Counted from the stretch's first letter, positions 11,391 through 21,887 are shown. The stretch is DNA of 64,000 nucleotides from Neobacillus rhizosphaerae (GCF_937468385.1 NZ_CALBWS010000009.1:1-64000); one strand, 5' to 3'. Numbers and translations: made by a program. Notes: a model not told the origin generated them from the letters alone.

Positions 11391-12164
11391 TTGAAAAGAC
11401 GAATATTACTTTTGTTCGGGATGCTTTCTGTATTCCTATTTTTAACAGGATGCAGTGAGATTAAGCAGCCGATTAATGCACAAAGTACGGGTTTTTGGAA
11501 TGAATACATTGTTTATCCATTGTCCTGGTTAATTAAAGAGGTTGCTCATTTGCTTGGCGGAAGCTTTGGATTATCGATTATCGTTGTTACGGTTTTAATC
11601 CGATTAGTTCTTTTGCCGCTAATGATCAAGCAGACAAAAAGCTCCAAGGCAATGCAGGCTCTGCAGCCGGAAATGAAAGCACTTAAAGAAAAATACAGCT
11701 CAAAAGATCAAAAGACACAACAAAAGCTGCAGCAGGAAACGATGGCACTCTTTTCAAAGCATGGTGTCAATCCAATGGCTGGCTGTTTCCCATTAATCGT
11801 TCAAATGCCTATTTTAATTGGTTTTTATCATGCAATCTCACGGACAAGGGAAATCGCACAAGATAGCTTCTTATGGTTCGATTTAGGGACAAAAGATCCA
11901 TTGTATATTTTGCCGATTATTGCAGGTATTACTACCTTTATCCAGCAAAAAATGATGATGGCCGGACAGGAACAAAATCCGCAAATGGCGATGATGGTAT
12001 GGATGATGCCGATAATGATTTGTTTTTTTGCATTTAACTTCCCAGCAGCCCTTTCATTGTACTGGGTTGTGGGAAATATTTTCATGATTTTGCAAACCTA
12101 TTTTATAAAAGGACCGGATCTTAGGGCGCAAGCTACCGGTAATGTGGGAGGAGCAAAGAAGTGA
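11391..12164 (+). CDS. spoIIIJ: membrane protein insertase YidC / SpoIIIJ
   Basis: YidC/Oxa1-family insertase, 257 aa. A lipoprotein signal peptide ends in LTGC (Cys21). Five transmembrane segments follow, with the conserved first-segment arginine ([21 protein letters not shown]) that forms the hydrophilic groove. A basic C-terminus favours ribosome contact. In B. subtilis the paralogue at this locus, SpoIIIJ, is needed for sigma-G activation during sporulation as well as for general membrane protein insertion. The start is TTG with AAGGAGG upstream. It overlaps jag by four bases, so the two are translationally coupled. Confidence 0.95.
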   Translation: MKRRILLLFGMLSVFLFLTGCSEIKQPINAQSTGFWNEYIVYPLSWLIKEVAHLLGGSFGLSIIVVTVLIRLVLLPLMIKQTKSSKAMQALQPEMKALKEKYSSKDQKTQQKLQQETMALFSKHGVNPMAGCFPLIVQMPILIGFYHAISRTREIAQDSFLWFDLGTKDPLYILPIIAGITTFIQQKMMMAGQEQNPQMAMMVWMMPIMICFFAFNFPAALSLYWVVGNIFMILQTYFIKGPDLRAQATGNVGGAKK

Positions 12165-12784
12165 AACAGGTAACTGCTACAGGACAAACTGTCGAAGAAG
12201 CAGTAGAATCAGCTTTAGCTCAATTACAGACAACGAAAGACCGCACAGATGTAGATATAATTGATGAAGGAAAAAAAGGCATTTTTGGTATTTTTGGTTC
12301 ACGTCCAGCTGTTGTAAAGGTAACAGTCATTCTTGATCCGCTTGAGGAAGCAAAGAAGTTTCTAACTCAAGTAAGTGAACAAATGGGGGCACCAGCGGAT
12401 ATAGAAATTAAACGCGATGGTAAACAGGTGTACTTTGTGATGACTGGGGAAAAGATTGCTCTTTTAATTGGCAAACGAGGTCAAACACTTAATTCGCTGC
12501 AGTATTTGACCCAATTAGTCATTAATCGCTTTTCGAATCAATATTTAACTGTTATCCTGGACGCTGAGGATTACCGAAATAGAAGAAGTGAAACGCTTAT
12601 TCAATTAGCACATCGCCTGGCCCAAAAGGCTGTTAAGTCAGGAAAAGATGTCACCCTAGAACCGATGCCTTCCTATGAGCGTAAAGTAATTCATACCGCT
12701 TTATCCGAAGATAAGCGTATAAAGACATTTTCAGATGGATCAGAACCACATCGGTTTATTGTGATTGCACCAGTGAAAAGGTAA
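12161..12784 (+). CDS. jag: RNA-binding protein Jag/KhpB
   Basis: RNA-binding protein of 207 aa. The N-terminal Jag_N domain ([12 protein letters not shown], then [20 protein letters not shown]) is followed by a KH domain with [15 protein letters not shown]. The R3H domain at the C-terminus carries [14 protein letters not shown] with the conserved R-x3-H. KhpB works with KhpA in RNA binding and cell-envelope control in Firmicutes. The GTG start overlaps the spoIIIJ stop (GTGA), with GGGAGGAG upstream. Confidence 0.95.
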   Translation: MKQVTATGQTVEEAVESALAQLQTTKDRTDVDIIDEGKKGIFGIFGSRPAVVKVTVILDPLEEAKKFLTQVSEQMGAPADIEIKRDGKQVYFVMTGEKIALLIGKRGQTLNSLQYLTQLVINRFSNQYLTVILDAEDYRNRRSETLIQLAHRLAQKAVKSGKDVTLEPMPSYERKVIHTALSEDKRIKTFSDGSEPHRFIVIAPVKR

Positions 12785-12798
12785 ATTGAATAACAAAG

Positions 12799-12830
12799 AC
12801 ATCCTTCCTTTTGGGAGGGTGTTTTTGTTT
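12799..12830 (+). terminator. jag terminator
   Basis: ACATCCTTCC (12,799-12,808) pairs with GGGAGGGTGT (12,813-12,822) around TTTT and is followed by a T-run. It ends the rnpA-spoIIIJ-jag unit. Confidence 0.85.
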
Positions 12831-12900
12831 ACCCAGTTACCAAATTTGCTTTCAAAATATTTACCTGTTTATAACTTTGTTCGGTTTTCTTGTTTTATTG

Positions 12901-12956
12901 TTATTCACATGTGGATAAGTTAAAATAATACATGGATATTATTAAGTTGTGGATAA
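12901..12956. promoter_or_regulatory. DnaA-box cluster upstream of mnmE
   Basis: TTATTCACA (12,901-12,909) is directly followed by TGTGGATAA (12,910-12,918), and a third TGTGGATAA lies at 12,948-12,956. Three boxes in 56 bp, 100 bp before mnmE and 2.6 kb from the oriC array. They could titrate DnaA or regulate mnmE. Confidence 0.7.
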
Positions 12957-13055
12957 TTTGCTTGGTTGAAACAGAAAAAGATGTGGTATTCTAGTATTTT
13001 GGTGAAACAGTCATTTTTAATATATAGATGGATTTTTTTATGTGAGGTGAATTAG

Positions 13056-14441
13056 ATGGAGTTTGATACAATTGCGGCGATATCGACGCCAATGGGGGAG
13101 GGTGCCATTGCTATTGTTCGTTTAAGTGGAGAGGATGCTATTCCAATAGCAGACAAGCTCTTTAAAAGCATTGGCGGTAAAAAGCTCACGAAAATGGCGT
13201 CGCATACGATTCATTATGGGCATCTAATTGATACAAAAACCGGCCAAGTGGTCGAAGAGGTAATGGTTTCTATCATGAAGGGACCGAAAACCTTTACGAA
13301 AGAGGATGTAGTCGAAATTAATTGTCACGGTGGAATCGTGTCAGTGAATAGAGTACTGCAACATGTCTTAAAAAATGGTGCTAGATTGGCTGAACCCGGT
13401 GAATTTACGAAACGGGCTTTTTTAAATGGACGAATTGATTTATCTCAGGCAGAAGCGGTAATGGACTTAATTAGAGCAAAAACGGACAGGGCCATGAATA
13501 TGGCACTTGGGCAAATGGAAGGAAGATTATCGAAGCTAATCCGCAGATTACGCCAAGAAATCTTGGAGATCCTTGCCCATGTCGAAGTAAATATCGATTA
13601 TCCGGAATATGATGATGTCGAGGAAATGACCCATAAAATGCTCAATGAAAAAGCCCATTTCGTCCGAGATGAAATAAATAAGCTTTTGCAAACATCACAG
13701 CAGGGGAAAATACTACGAGAAGGTTTGTCTACCGTAATTGTTGGGCGCCCAAATGTCGGGAAATCGTCGTTATTAAATAGCCTTGTACAGGAAAATAAGG
13801 CTATTGTTACTGATATTCCAGGGACAACCCGTGATGTCATTGAAGAGTATGTGAATGTCCGCGGTGTGCCGCTTAGACTTTTGGATACGGCCGGAATCAG
13901 GGAAACAGAGGATATCGTCGAACGGATTGGCGTCGAGCGTTCTCGTCAGGTCTTAAAAGAAGCTGATTTAATTTTGCTTGTATTGAATTACTCAGACATG
14001 CTGACCGTCGAAGATGAAAATTTATTTGAGGTTGTTCGAGGAATGGATACAATCGTAATTGTTAATAAAACAGACCTGCCGCGGCAAATTGATATGGAGC
14101 GGGTAAAGCTATTGGCAAAGGATCATAAAATTGTCACAACTTCATTATTAGAAGATCAAGGTGTGGATGAACTGGAGGAAGCAATTGCTGCATTATTTTT
14201 TGCCGGTTCGCTTGAAGCGGGCGATATGACCTACGTATCCAACAGCCGCCATATTGCTTTGCTACATCAAAGCTTGCAGGTCATCGAGGAAGCAATTGAA
14301 GGGGTCGAAATAGGTACTCCAATTGATATTGTGCAAATTGATTTAACGAGAACATGGGAATTGCTTGGCGAAATCATTGGTGACAGCGTTCATGAAAGTC
14401 TCATTGACCAGCTATTTTCACAGTTTTGTTTGGGGAAATAA
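13056..14441 (+). CDS. mnmE: tRNA modification GTPase MnmE (TrmE)
   Basis: GTPase of 461 aa that with MnmG adds the carboxymethylaminomethyl group to U34 of certain tRNAs. The N-terminal tetrahydrofolate-binding domain starts [20 protein letters not shown]. The G domain has P-loop [13 protein letters not shown]2/G3 [11 protein letters not shown] and [10 protein letters not shown], and NKTD. The C-terminus ends in FCLGK, the conserved Cys-containing tail. The start follows GTGAGGTG. The stop codon merges with a dispersed repeat. Confidence 0.98.
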   Translation: MEFDTIAAISTPMGEGAIAIVRLSGEDAIPIADKLFKSIGGKKLTKMASHTIHYGHLIDTKTGQVVEEVMVSIMKGPKTFTKEDVVEINCHGGIVSVNRVLQHVLKNGARLAEPGEFTKRAFLNGRIDLSQAEAVMDLIRAKTDRAMNMALGQMEGRLSKLIRRLRQEILEILAHVEVNIDYPEYDDVEEMTHKMLNEKAHFVRDEINKLLQTSQQGKILREGLSTVIVGRPNVGKSSLLNSLVQENKAIVTDIPGTTRDVIEEYVNVRGVPLRLLDTAGIRETEDIVERIGVERSRQVLKEADLILLVLNYSDMLTVEDENLFEVVRGMDTIVIVNKTDLPRQIDMERVKLLAKDHKIVTTSLLEDQGVDELEEAIAALFFAGSLEAGDMTYVSNSRHIALLHQSLQVIEEAIEGVEIGTPIDIVQIDLTRTWELLGEIIGDSVHESLIDQLFSQFCLGK

Positions 14442-14442
14442 G

Positions 14443-14640
14443 AAAAGCGCAAGCGCCCTGTTCAGCGACGTAAGGGCTGGACTGAACCGACTGAGATAAA
14501 GGAAACACGGTGAACGGAAGTGAACCGATGTTGACTTATCGTAGGGAGGTGAAGGAAGCACTCTAGTCGCTAGGGCGCTTGCGCTGGACAATAAGAAAAG
14601 CGCAAGCGCCCTGTTCAGCGACGTAAGGGCTGGACAAATC
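14443..14640 (+). repeat. GC-rich dispersed repeat: one full copy plus a partial copy
   Basis: A full ~150-bp copy (14,443-14,592) begins AAGAAAAGCGCAAGCGCCC. It ends GGGCGCTTGCGCTGGACAAT, so the ends are inverted repeats. A second copy of the left end follows directly (14,593-14,640). The interior shares GAGATAAAGGAAACACG and GATGTTGACTTATC with the copy at 63,530. No reading frame of note. The remainder of the mnmE-mnmG gap is AT-rich with no gene. Confidence 0.85.
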
Positions 14641-14776
14641 TCAAATTCAAATTTTTATTCTTTCTTATCTTTTAAAAAAAACTCATGAGCGTTTGGTTTA
14701 TAAACGCCATGACGGATAGTAAATATTTATATTGAGGAAGCAGCGTTTCTGTTTTTTACAGAAAAGGAGGATCAAC

Positions 14777-16669
14777 ATGCAACAATACGAAGCAGGGAGC
14801 TATGACGTCATTGTCATCGGTGCCGGCCATGCAGGCTGTGAGGCGGGCCTTGCGGCGGCACGGCTCGGCGCAAAAACATTAATGATCACGATAAATCTAG
14901 ATATGGTTGCCTTTATGCCATGTAACCCCTCTGTCGGCGGACCGGCGAAAGGCATCGTTGTTCGTGAAATTGATGCCCTTGGCGGTGAGATGGCGAAAAA
15001 TATTGATAAAACCTATATCCAAATGCGGATGCTGAACACTGGTAAAGGTCCGGCAGTCAGGGCATTACGGGCACAGGCCGATAAATTTGCTTATCAGCAT
15101 GAAATGAAAAAAACATTGGAAGAAGAAGCTAATTTAACCCTAATCCAAGGCATGGCTGAGCAATTGATTGTCGAGGATGGGATTTGTCGGGGGGTTATAA
15201 CCAAGACAGGTGCTGCTTACCGTTCAAAAACAGTCATTATCACCACCGGTACCTTTTTACGTGGAGAAATCATCCTTGGTGAATTGAAATATTCAAGCGG
15301 TCCTAACAATCAGCAGCCATCCATTAAGCTTTCAGAGCATTTAGAAGAACTTGGTTTTGAATTGGTGCGATTTAAAACAGGAACCCCACCACGGGTCAAT
15401 GGGAATACGATTGATTACAGCAAAACGGAAATTCAGCCAGGCGATGAAGTTCCAAGAGCTTTTTCTTATGAAACGACTAAGTATATTACCGACCAGCTTC
15501 CGTGCTGGTTAACCTATACAAATGAACGGACACATCAGTTAATTGATTTGAATCTGCACCGATCACCTATGTATTCCGGCATGATCAAAGGAACAGGACC
15601 ACGATATTGTCCATCCATTGAAGATAAAGTCGTGCGCTTTAATGACAAGCCGCGTCATCAGATTTTCCTCGAACCTGAAGGAAGAAATACAAAAGAAGTA
15701 TATGTGCAGGGATTATCAACGAGCTTACCTGAGGATGTCCAGCAGCAATTAATCAAAACGGTCCCTGGGCTCGAAAATGCCCAAATGATGCGAGCTGGTT
15801 ATGCAATCGAGTATGACGCAGTGGTTCCAACTCAACTATGGCCGACTCTTGAAACAAAGGTGGTAAAAAACCTATATACAGCAGGGCAAATTAATGGTAC
15901 TTCCGGATATGAAGAGGCAGCAGGTCAGGGATTAATGGCCGGAATAAATGGTGGTTTAAATGCCTTAGGACGTGAGCAATTAGTGTTAAGCCGCTCTGAT
16001 GCCTATATTGGCGTTTTAATAGATGATTTGATTACAAAAGGGACAAATGAGCCCTATCGATTATTAACTTCAAGAGCAGAATATCGACTTTTATTGCGTC
16101 ATGATAATGCCGATCTCCGGTTAACAGAAGTAGGACATGAAATTGGCCTAATCCGTGATGACCGTTACGAGGCATTTTTAGCGAAAAAGTCAGCAATTGA
16201 AGCAGAAAGACAAAGATTATCTTCTGTGATTTTAAAACCTTCTCCAGATGTTCAAGAACTGATTCGCAGCATTGGCGGCAGTGAACTTAAGGATGGAATC
16301 CGTGCCTCCGATTTGTTAAAAAGGCCGGAGATGACCTATGAATTGCTTGAAACTCTTACGAAGTCTGAGACTCTTTTGGACGATGAAATAAAGGAACAAA
16401 TAGAAATACAAATTAAATATCAGGGCTATATTGAAAAATCGCTGCAGCAGGTCGAGCGCTTAAAGAAGATGGAAGATAAGAAAATCCCTGAGAATATCGA
16501 TTATGATGCCATTTCAGGAATAGCAACGGAAGCTAAGCAAAAGTTAAAACAAATCAAACCGTTATCGCTTGCCCAAGCATCGAGAATCTCTGGGGTAAAC
16601 CCAGCGGACATTTCCATTCTACTTGTCTACTTGGAACATGGACGGGTGGCGAGAATTTCAAATGAATAA
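14777..16669 (+). CDS. mnmG: tRNA U34 carboxymethylaminomethyltransferase subunit MnmG (GidA)
   Basis: FAD-binding partner of MnmE, 630 aa. The N-terminal dinucleotide-binding motif is [19 protein letters not shown], followed by the GidA signatures [11 protein letters not shown] and [17 protein letters not shown]. The C-terminal helical domain has [21 protein letters not shown] use the ATG at 14,777, preceded by AAAAGGAGG. An in-frame extension to 14,732 would put that ribosome-binding site inside the gene. The stop is again directly followed by a dispersed repeat copy. Confidence 0.98.
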   Translation: MQQYEAGSYDVIVIGAGHAGCEAGLAAARLGAKTLMITINLDMVAFMPCNPSVGGPAKGIVVREIDALGGEMAKNIDKTYIQMRMLNTGKGPAVRALRAQADKFAYQHEMKKTLEEEANLTLIQGMAEQLIVEDGICRGVITKTGAAYRSKTVIITTGTFLRGEIILGELKYSSGPNNQQPSIKLSEHLEELGFELVRFKTGTPPRVNGNTIDYSKTEIQPGDEVPRAFSYETTKYITDQLPCWLTYTNERTHQLIDLNLHRSPMYSGMIKGTGPRYCPSIEDKVVRFNDKPRHQIFLEPEGRNTKEVYVQGLSTSLPEDVQQQLIKTVPGLENAQMMRAGYAIEYDAVVPTQLWPTLETKVVKNLYTAGQINGTSGYEEAAGQGLMAGINGGLNALGREQLVLSRSDAYIGVLIDDLITKGTNEPYRLLTSRAEYRLLLRHDNADLRLTEVGHEIGLIRDDRYEAFLAKKSAIEAERQRLSSVILKPSPDVQELIRSIGGSELKDGIRASDLLKRPEMTYELLETLTKSETLLDDEIKEQIEIQIKYQGYIEKSLQQVERLKKMEDKKIPENIDYDAISGIATEAKQKLKQIKPLSLAQASRISGVNPADISILLVYLEHGRVARISNE

Positions 16670-16670
16670 T

Positions 16671-16737
16671 AAGAAAAGCGGAAGTACCCGTTTTGCGGTA
16701 TTACTCTAGCCGCTGGGCGCTGTAGCTTGACAATAAG
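16671..16737 (+). repeat. GC-rich dispersed repeat, short copy
   Basis: Begins AAGAAAAGCGGAAGTACCC right after the mnmG stop and ends CCGCTGGGCGCTGTAGCTTGACAATAAG. This is the short form of the family also found at 5,378 and 14,443. Confidence 0.75.
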
Positions 16738-16750
16738 CGAGGATTAATGA

Positions 16751-17467
16751 ATGAATATCGAACAATTTCAATCCAGTCTACAAGAAAAGGGAATTATCCT
16801 GACTGAAAAGCAGCTTGACCAGTTTGAACAGTATTATGTGACATTGGTTGAGTGGAATGAAAAAATGAATTTAACAGCCATAACTGAAAAAGCAGATGTA
16901 TATTTAAAGCATTTTTATGATTCGATTACAGCAGCATTTTATTATGATTTTACCAAGCCCTTTCATCTATGTGATGTCGGGGCTGGTGCCGGGTTCCCGA
17001 GCATTCCTTTAAAAATTGTCTTTCCACAGCTTGAAGTGACGATTGTGGATTCACTTAATAAGCGGATTTCGTTTTTAAACCATCTTGCTGACGTATTAAA
17101 ATTAGAAAATGTCCATTTTGTTCATGACCGGGCTGAAACCTTCGGGGTGAACCAACATTATCGGGAGAGCTTTGATGTCGTAACGGCACGAGCCGTGGCA
17201 AGAATGTCGGTGTTAACGGAACTTTGCCTACCGCTTTCAAAAGTGGGCGGACATTTTATTGCCATGAAAGCAGCTCATGCCAAGGATGAATTAGAGATGG
17301 GTCAAAAGGCAATTTCTACTCTTGGCGGCAAAGTGGAAGAAGTGTTCACCTTTACATTGCCGCTAGAAGGCAGTGAACGAACAATCTTACTTATAAAAAA
17401 GGAAAAACAAACGCCTAAGAAATACCCTAGGAAGCCAGGGACACCTGGAAAGGCACCAATCGAATAG
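16751..17467 (+). CDS. rsmG: 16S rRNA (guanine-N7) methyltransferase RsmG
   Basis: S-adenosylmethionine-dependent methyltransferase, 238 aa, that makes m7G527 in the 530 loop of 16S rRNA; its loss gives low-level streptomycin resistance in other bacteria. The SAM-binding motif is [17 protein letters not shown], followed by [13 protein letters not shown] and the GidB pattern [15 protein letters not shown]. The C-terminus is basic and proline-rich ([14 protein letters not shown]). It is the fourth member of the conserved mnmE-mnmG-rsmG-noc run. Confidence 0.97.
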   Translation: MNIEQFQSSLQEKGIILTEKQLDQFEQYYVTLVEWNEKMNLTAITEKADVYLKHFYDSITAAFYYDFTKPFHLCDVGAGAGFPSIPLKIVFPQLEVTIVDSLNKRISFLNHLADVLKLENVHFVHDRAETFGVNQHYRESFDVVTARAVARMSVLTELCLPLSKVGGHFIAMKAAHAKDELEMGQKAISTLGGKVEEVFTFTLPLEGSERTILLIKKEKQTPKKYPRKPGTPGKAPIE

Positions 17468-17610
17468 GCTAAACATTAATGCACGTTATTGAGAATTAAC
17501 TCATTTTGTAAAACTAACAATTTTAATATAAAAATGGTATCCTTAGCAGGAAGATTATCATTGCATAGAGAATATGTAATAGGGAGTTTCGTAAAGGTGG
17601 TGTTGGGGGA

Positions 17611-18474
17611 TTGAAGAGTTCGTTTACACGCTTTTTTGGCCTCGGCGAAAAGGGAGAACAAGAGGTTGAGCTTGAGAAAGAGCTGGAGATAGAACGAAAC
17701 GAGGAAATAAAAAAAATACCTATTAACCAAATTATTCCGAACCGTTTCCAGCCGCGGACGGTATTTGATGAAGACAAAATTGAAGAATTATCACGGACAA
17801 TCCACATACATGGCATCATCCAACCGATTGTTGTCAGGGAATTTGCGGTCGATAAATATGAAATCATCGCGGGGGAGCGTCGTTGGCGTGCGATGAAAAA
17901 ACTTGGCTGGGCCGAAGCTCCAGCCATTATTAAAAATTTATCCGATACCGAAACCGCATCTGTTGCCCTTATTGAGAATTTACAACGGGAAGAGCTATCT
18001 CCGATTGAAGAAGCTCACGCATATGGAAAACTGCTGGAACTGCACAATTTGACTCAGGAGGCTTTAGCGCAGCGACTAGGTAAAGGGCAGTCAACCGTCG
18101 CCAATAAGCTGAGGCTACTTAAATTACCGCAGCAGATTCAAGAGGCATTATTAAATAAAATTATTACCGAGCGCCATGCCCGGGCACTAATTCCGCTAAA
18201 AAATCCGGAAAAACAAGTGACGCTTTTAGCAGAAGTCATCGAAAGAAATTTGAATGTCAAGCAGACAGAAGAACGGGTCGTCAGGCTGCTTGAACAAAAA
18301 AATGAAAAACCAAAGCCGAAAAGAAAGGCGTTTAGTAAAGATATGAGAATCGCGGTAAATACCATTCGTCAATCGTTAACAATGGTCACGGACAGCGGGA
18401 TTAATCTTGACGCTGAAGAACAAGAATTTGACGAATTTTACCAATTTACTATTCGGATTCCAAAGAAAAAATAA
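17611..18474 (+). CDS. noc: nucleoid occlusion protein Noc
   Basis: ParB-family DNA-binding protein of 287 aa that keeps FtsZ rings away from the nucleoid. An N-terminal amphipathic segment ([15 protein letters not shown]) is the membrane-targeting helix. The CTP-binding ParB motif includes [13 protein letters not shown] and [14 protein letters not shown]. The HTH region is [23 protein letters not shown]. It is a paralogue of Spo0J 1.9 kb downstream but is preceded by rsmG, the usual noc position. TTG start with AAAGGTGG upstream. Confidence 0.95.
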   Translation: MKSSFTRFFGLGEKGEQEVELEKELEIERNEEIKKIPINQIIPNRFQPRTVFDEDKIEELSRTIHIHGIIQPIVVREFAVDKYEIIAGERRWRAMKKLGWAEAPAIIKNLSDTETASVALIENLQREELSPIEEAHAYGKLLELHNLTQEALAQRLGKGQSTVANKLRLLKLPQQIQEALLNKIITERHARALIPLKNPEKQVTLLAEVIERNLNVKQTEERVVRLLEQKNEKPKPKRKAFSKDMRIAVNTIRQSLTMVTDSGINLDAEEQEFDEFYQFTIRIPKKK

Positions 18475-18497
18475 AATATATATACAAATATAGCCAT

Positions 18498-18534
18498 GGG
18501 ATCAAACAACTTTTTGTTTGGTCCCTATTTTTTT
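18498..18534 (+). terminator. noc terminator
   Basis: GGGATCAAACAA (18,498-18,509) pairs with TTGTTTGGTCCC (18,514-18,525), followed by TATTTTTTT. Strong intrinsic terminator between noc and soj. Confidence 0.9.
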
Positions 18535-18745
18535 ATCTCCTCCCATCCATCCCTTTGGAAAAAAGCGGCCAAATGAATCAAGGGAATATTTTTAGAAAAA
18601 AAACAACAACCATTTCATTTCATGATAAAATAAGGGAATGGAATTTTACTTTCCGCAATTTTTGGTGGATAATTGATATTATTAACGCCACTTTTGATAG
18701 AATTTGAGAATAATATTTTTAAAGAATTAAAGGGTAGGTGACAAC

Positions 18746-19507
18746 GTGGGCAAAATCATTGCAATTGCGAATCAAAAAGGCGGAGTCGGCAAAACAACTA
18801 CCTCTGTCAACCTAGGCGCTTGCTTAGCATATATAGGGAACCGGGTCTTGTTAGTAGATACAGATCCACAGGGCAATGCAACAAGCGGGATTGGCATTGA
18901 AAAAGCAGAAGTAGATCAGTGCATATATGATGTTTTAGTAGACGATGTGGAAGCCAAGAATGTAATTAAACCAACCTCTGTTGAGAATTTATATGCCATT
19001 CCGGCCACTATTCAGTTAGCAGGAGCTGAAATTGAATTGGTTCCCACTATTTCAAGAGAGGTTCGCCTAAAACGTGCTCTTGAAGAAGTCAAAGATCAAT
19101 TTGATTATATTATTATTGACTGTCCGCCATCACTGGGGTTATTGACCATTAATGCATTGACGGCTTCTGATGCGGTGTTAATTCCTGTTCAATGTGAATA
19201 TTATGCGCTTGAAGGCTTAAGTCAATTATTAAATACGGTTAGGCTGGTACAAAAGCATTTAAATCAGGACTTGAAAATTGAAGGCGTTTTATTAACCATG
19301 CTTGATGCGAGAACAAATCTTGGCATCCAAGTTATTGAGGAAGTAAAGAAATACTTCCAAGATAAAGTTTATAAAACCATTATTCCAAGAAATGTGCGTC
19401 TAAGTGAAGCTCCAAGCCATGGGGAACCAATCATTTCTTATGATTCCAAATCCCGCGGGGCTGAGGTGTATTTAGATTTAGCAAAGGAAGTGGTCGCCAA
19501 TGGCTAA
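18746..19507 (+). CDS. soj: chromosome partitioning ATPase Soj (ParA)
   Basis: Deviant Walker-type ATPase of 253 aa. The P-loop is KGGVGKTTTSVNLG, with the following VDTDPQGNATSGIG and IIIDCPPSLG motifs. In B. subtilis Soj controls DnaA activity as well as acting with Spo0J. GTG start with TAGGTG upstream. It overlaps spo0J by 8 bp, forming the parAB operon. Confidence 0.98.
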   Translation: MGKIIAIANQKGGVGKTTTSVNLGACLAYIGNRVLLVDTDPQGNATSGIGIEKAEVDQCIYDVLVDDVEAKNVIKPTSVENLYAIPATIQLAGAEIELVPTISREVRLKRALEEVKDQFDYIIIDCPPSLGLLTINALTASDAVLIPVQCEYYALEGLSQLLNTVRLVQKHLNQDLKIEGVLLTMLDARTNLGIQVIEEVKKYFQDKVYKTIIPRNVRLSEAPSHGEPIISYDSKSRGAEVYLDLAKEVVANG

Positions 19508-20348
19508 AGGTTTAGGAAAGGGCCTTAATGCATTTTTTACAGATGTAGGGAAGGAAGAAACTGTCCAAGAAATCAAGCTTAAGGATCTGCGACCTAACCC
19601 CTATCAGCCTCGAAAAACCTTTCAACAGGAAGCCATCGACGAACTAAAGGATTCAATTTTAGAACATGGAATCTTACAGCCTCTTGTTGTTAGAAAAAGT
19701 ATAAAAGGCTATGAGATTGTTGTTGGAGAACGACGATTTCGTGCTGCCAAGGAGGCCAAGCTTGAAAAGGTACCGGCGGTAGTCCGTGAGCTTACCGAGC
19801 AGCAAATGATGGAATTAGCCGTCCTTGAAAACCTGCAAAGGGAAGATTTAAATCCGATTGAAGAGGGACTAGCTTATCAAACGTTAATGGAGAAGTTGAA
19901 GCTCACACAGGAAGAGGTAGCGAAGCGTCTAGGCAAAAGCCGGCCACATGTAGCCAACCACATCAGGCTGCTTTCCCTCTCTCCAAAAATCCAGGAATTG
20001 ATTTCAACGGGAAAAATATCGATGGGCCATGGCCGTGCTTTATTGGGTCTTAGGCAAAAGGCAAAGCTGCCAGCTTTAGTAGAAAAGATTGTTAATGAAA
20101 CGCTAAATGTCCGGCAGTTAGAGAAACTGATTCAGCAACTGAATGAAAATGTTTCACGTGAAACAAAAAAACCGGAAAAGAAAAAGGATGTATTTTTGCA
20201 GGAGCGGGAGCACTCCCTCCGTGAACGGTTTGGTACAACAGTGAATATTAAACAAAACAAAAACAAAGGGAAAATTGAAATTGAATTTTTCTCACAGGAT
20301 GATCTAGAGCGAATACTAGAAATACTTGATCATGAGGATTCTTTATAA
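19500..20348 (+). CDS. spo0J: chromosome partitioning protein Spo0J (ParB)
   Basis: ParB CTPase of 282 aa that loads at parS, slides, and recruits SMC condensin. The N-terminal CTP-binding domain has GERRFRAAKEAKL and ENLQREDLNPIEEG. The HTH that reads parS is TQEEVAKRLGKSRPHVANHIRLL. The dimerisation domain is C-terminal. The gene contains its own binding site (parS) at 20,150-20,165, which encodes the NVSRET residues. Overlaps soj. Confidence 0.98.
   Translation: MAKGLGKGLNAFFTDVGKEETVQEIKLKDLRPNPYQPRKTFQQEAIDELKDSILEHGILQPLVVRKSIKGYEIVVGERRFRAAKEAKLEKVPAVVRELTEQQMMELAVLENLQREDLNPIEEGLAYQTLMEKLKLTQEEVAKRLGKSRPHVANHIRLLSLSPKIQELISTGKISMGHGRALLGLRQKAKLPALVEKIVNETLNVRQLEKLIQQLNENVSRETKKPEKKKDVFLQEREHSLRERFGTTVNIKQNKNKGKIEIEFFSQDDLERILEILDHEDSL
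20150..20165. promoter_or_regulatory. parS site inside spo0J
   Basis: A perfect 16-bp palindrome TGTTTCACGTGAAACA matches the Bacillus parS consensus with no mismatch. It lies in the 3' third of spo0J, as in B. subtilis, and should nucleate Spo0J sliding clamps. Confidence 0.97.
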
Positions 20349-20393
20349 AGTGAAACTTAAATTAGTGGGAGTCTTACTGCCTGTTAATACGGG

Positions 20394-20425
20394 ATAAACC
20401 ATCGTGGGGATGGTTTATTTTTTTT
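20394..20425 (+). terminator. soj-spo0J terminator
   Basis: ATAAACCATC (20,394-20,403) pairs with GATGGTTTAT (20,409-20,418) and is followed by a T-run. Confidence 0.9.
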
Positions 20426-20507
20426 AGATATTTCTTTTCAATAAAAATGAAACATGATAGTTTAATACTATTACTATTTCGAGAGGCGAAAAACAGGTGA
20501 AATCACG

Positions 20508-21224
20508 ATGTTTTTATTAGGAACACTTGTAAATGGACTGTTAATTATTGTCGGCACATTGATTGGGAAAATGCTAAACCGCATCCCTGAAGGTATGAAA
20601 GTGACGGTCATGTATGCGATTGGCTTGTCCGTGATGGTATTGGGGCTGCAGATGGGCTTAAAAAGCGAAAATTTCTTGATTGTGATCATTAGCCTCGTAG
20701 TCGGAGCGGTTGCTGGGGAATTATTAAAATTAGAGGATAAGTTAAATGACTTGGGCCAATGGCTGGAGAATAAGGTTGGTTCAAATGGAAATGGAAGCAT
20801 CTCGGAAGGGTTTGTGACCGCTACGTTAATCTTTGTAATCGGTGCAATGGCCATAATCGGTGCCCTTGACAGCGGCATCCGCGGCGATCATGACGTGTTG
20901 TACACAAAATCATTAATCGACGGCTTTACAGCGTTAATCTTAACCACTACTCTTGGAATCGGGGTCATTTTTTCCGCCATTCCTGTCGTTCTTTATGAGG
21001 GGTTAATCGCCTTATTCGCCACCCAAATTGATCAGTTTGTTCCTCAAGCTTTAATGGATCAGTTTATGGTTGAGATGACGGCAACTGGGGGGATTATGAT
21101 TTTGGCAATAGGCTTAAATCTATCTGGAATAGCAAAAATTAAGGTAGCAAACCTCCTTCCAAGTATAGTTGTAACGGGAATTATTGTAACAATTATCTAT
21201 TGGTATCCAATTATATTCCAATAA
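20508..21224 (+). CDS. DUF554 family membrane protein
   Basis: Integral membrane protein of 238 aa with about six to seven hydrophobic segments, starting MFLLGTLVNGLLIIVGTLIGKM and carrying the DUF554 pattern GALDSGIRGDHDVLYTKSLIDG. Related proteins include E. coli YqgA and B. subtilis YdfK; their function is not known. It stands alone between the parAB operon and the convergent yyaC gene and shares a bidirectional terminator with the latter. Confidence 0.85.
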   Translation: MFLLGTLVNGLLIIVGTLIGKMLNRIPEGMKVTVMYAIGLSVMVLGLQMGLKSENFLIVIISLVVGAVAGELLKLEDKLNDLGQWLENKVGSNGNGSISEGFVTATLIFVIGAMAIIGALDSGIRGDHDVLYTKSLIDGFTALILTTTLGIGVIFSAIPVVLYEGLIALFATQIDQFVPQALMDQFMVEMTATGGIMILAIGLNLSGIAKIKVANLLPSIVVTGIIVTIIYWYPIIFQ

Positions 21225-21234
21225 ATGGAAACAA

Positions 21235-21274
21235 AAAGAGCAAGTGGCATTATCAACAACCCTTGCTCTTTTTT
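21235..21274. terminator. bidirectional terminator between the DUF554 gene and yyaC
   Basis: AAAGAGCAAG (21,235-21,244) and CTTGCTCTTT (21,262-21,271) form a stem with A-runs on the left and T-runs on the right, so it can end transcription from both convergent genes. It overlaps the yyaC stop. Confidence 0.8.
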
Positions 21275-21887
21275 AGTTTGTCTTCTCTTCTTCTAACCAT
21301 TTTAAGTCGTTCCAGCGTTGCTTTGGATAGAGCAGGCTTGCTTTGTAAATTCCGCCTGCTATCGTCTTCGCCATTTTCATGACAAGGTTTAAGCGGGTGT
21401 TTTGCAAAACGAAAAACTCCATAAATCCGCTAACATTGACGATGCCAGTGATATGTATATCTCCTACCGCAGGAAGCTCCTTATTTACTCCTGCTCCTGG
21501 CTTGACGGGGCCATTCCCCACTTGGATGATACCGATATTTTTAATTCGCCCTAAGCAGGCATCAATGCCAACAATATAGGGATTAACATGTTTTGTATTG
21601 ATTTCTGCGACTTTTTCTGCAAGATTAACAGCATGTATCGGTTCATCTAAAGTCCCATACACATAAAATGATTTCATGTCTTTCTCTTCTAAAAGGGTCC
21701 CAACAAGTGGTCCTAATGAATCCCCTGTAGAGCGGTCTGTCCCAATACAAACAAACACAATTGGCCGACTTGTCACTTTGGGGATATTTGAAAGCAGTTC
21801 TACTGCAAGGTCTTCAGCTGCTTGCTCATCATCATGAATGATGCGAGTCCCCTCCCACCTGTCAAAAAAATGCGTTTTTAGATTCAT
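21273..21887 (-). CDS. yyaC: spore protease YyaC (DUF1256)
   Basis: Protein of 204 aa of the YyaC family, structurally related to the germination protease Gpr and made in the forespore. Conserved segments visible are VFVCIGTDRSTGDSLGPLVG, YGTLDEPIHAVNL, GIDACLGR and GPVKPGAGVNKELPAVGDI. The ATG at 21,887 is chosen because AGGAG lies eight bases upstream; a GTG three codons earlier overlaps that site. Its presence supports a spore-forming host. Confidence 0.92.
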   Translation of the reverse strand: MNLKTHFFDRWEGTRIIHDDEQAAEDLAVELLSNIPKVTSRPIVFVCIGTDRSTGDSLGPLVGTLLEEKDMKSFYVYGTLDEPIHAVNLAEKVAEINTKHVNPYIVGIDACLGRIKNIGIIQVGNGPVKPGAGVNKELPAVGDIHITGIVNVSGFMEFFVLQNTRLNLVMKMAKTIAGGIYKASLLYPKQRWNDLKWLEEEKTN

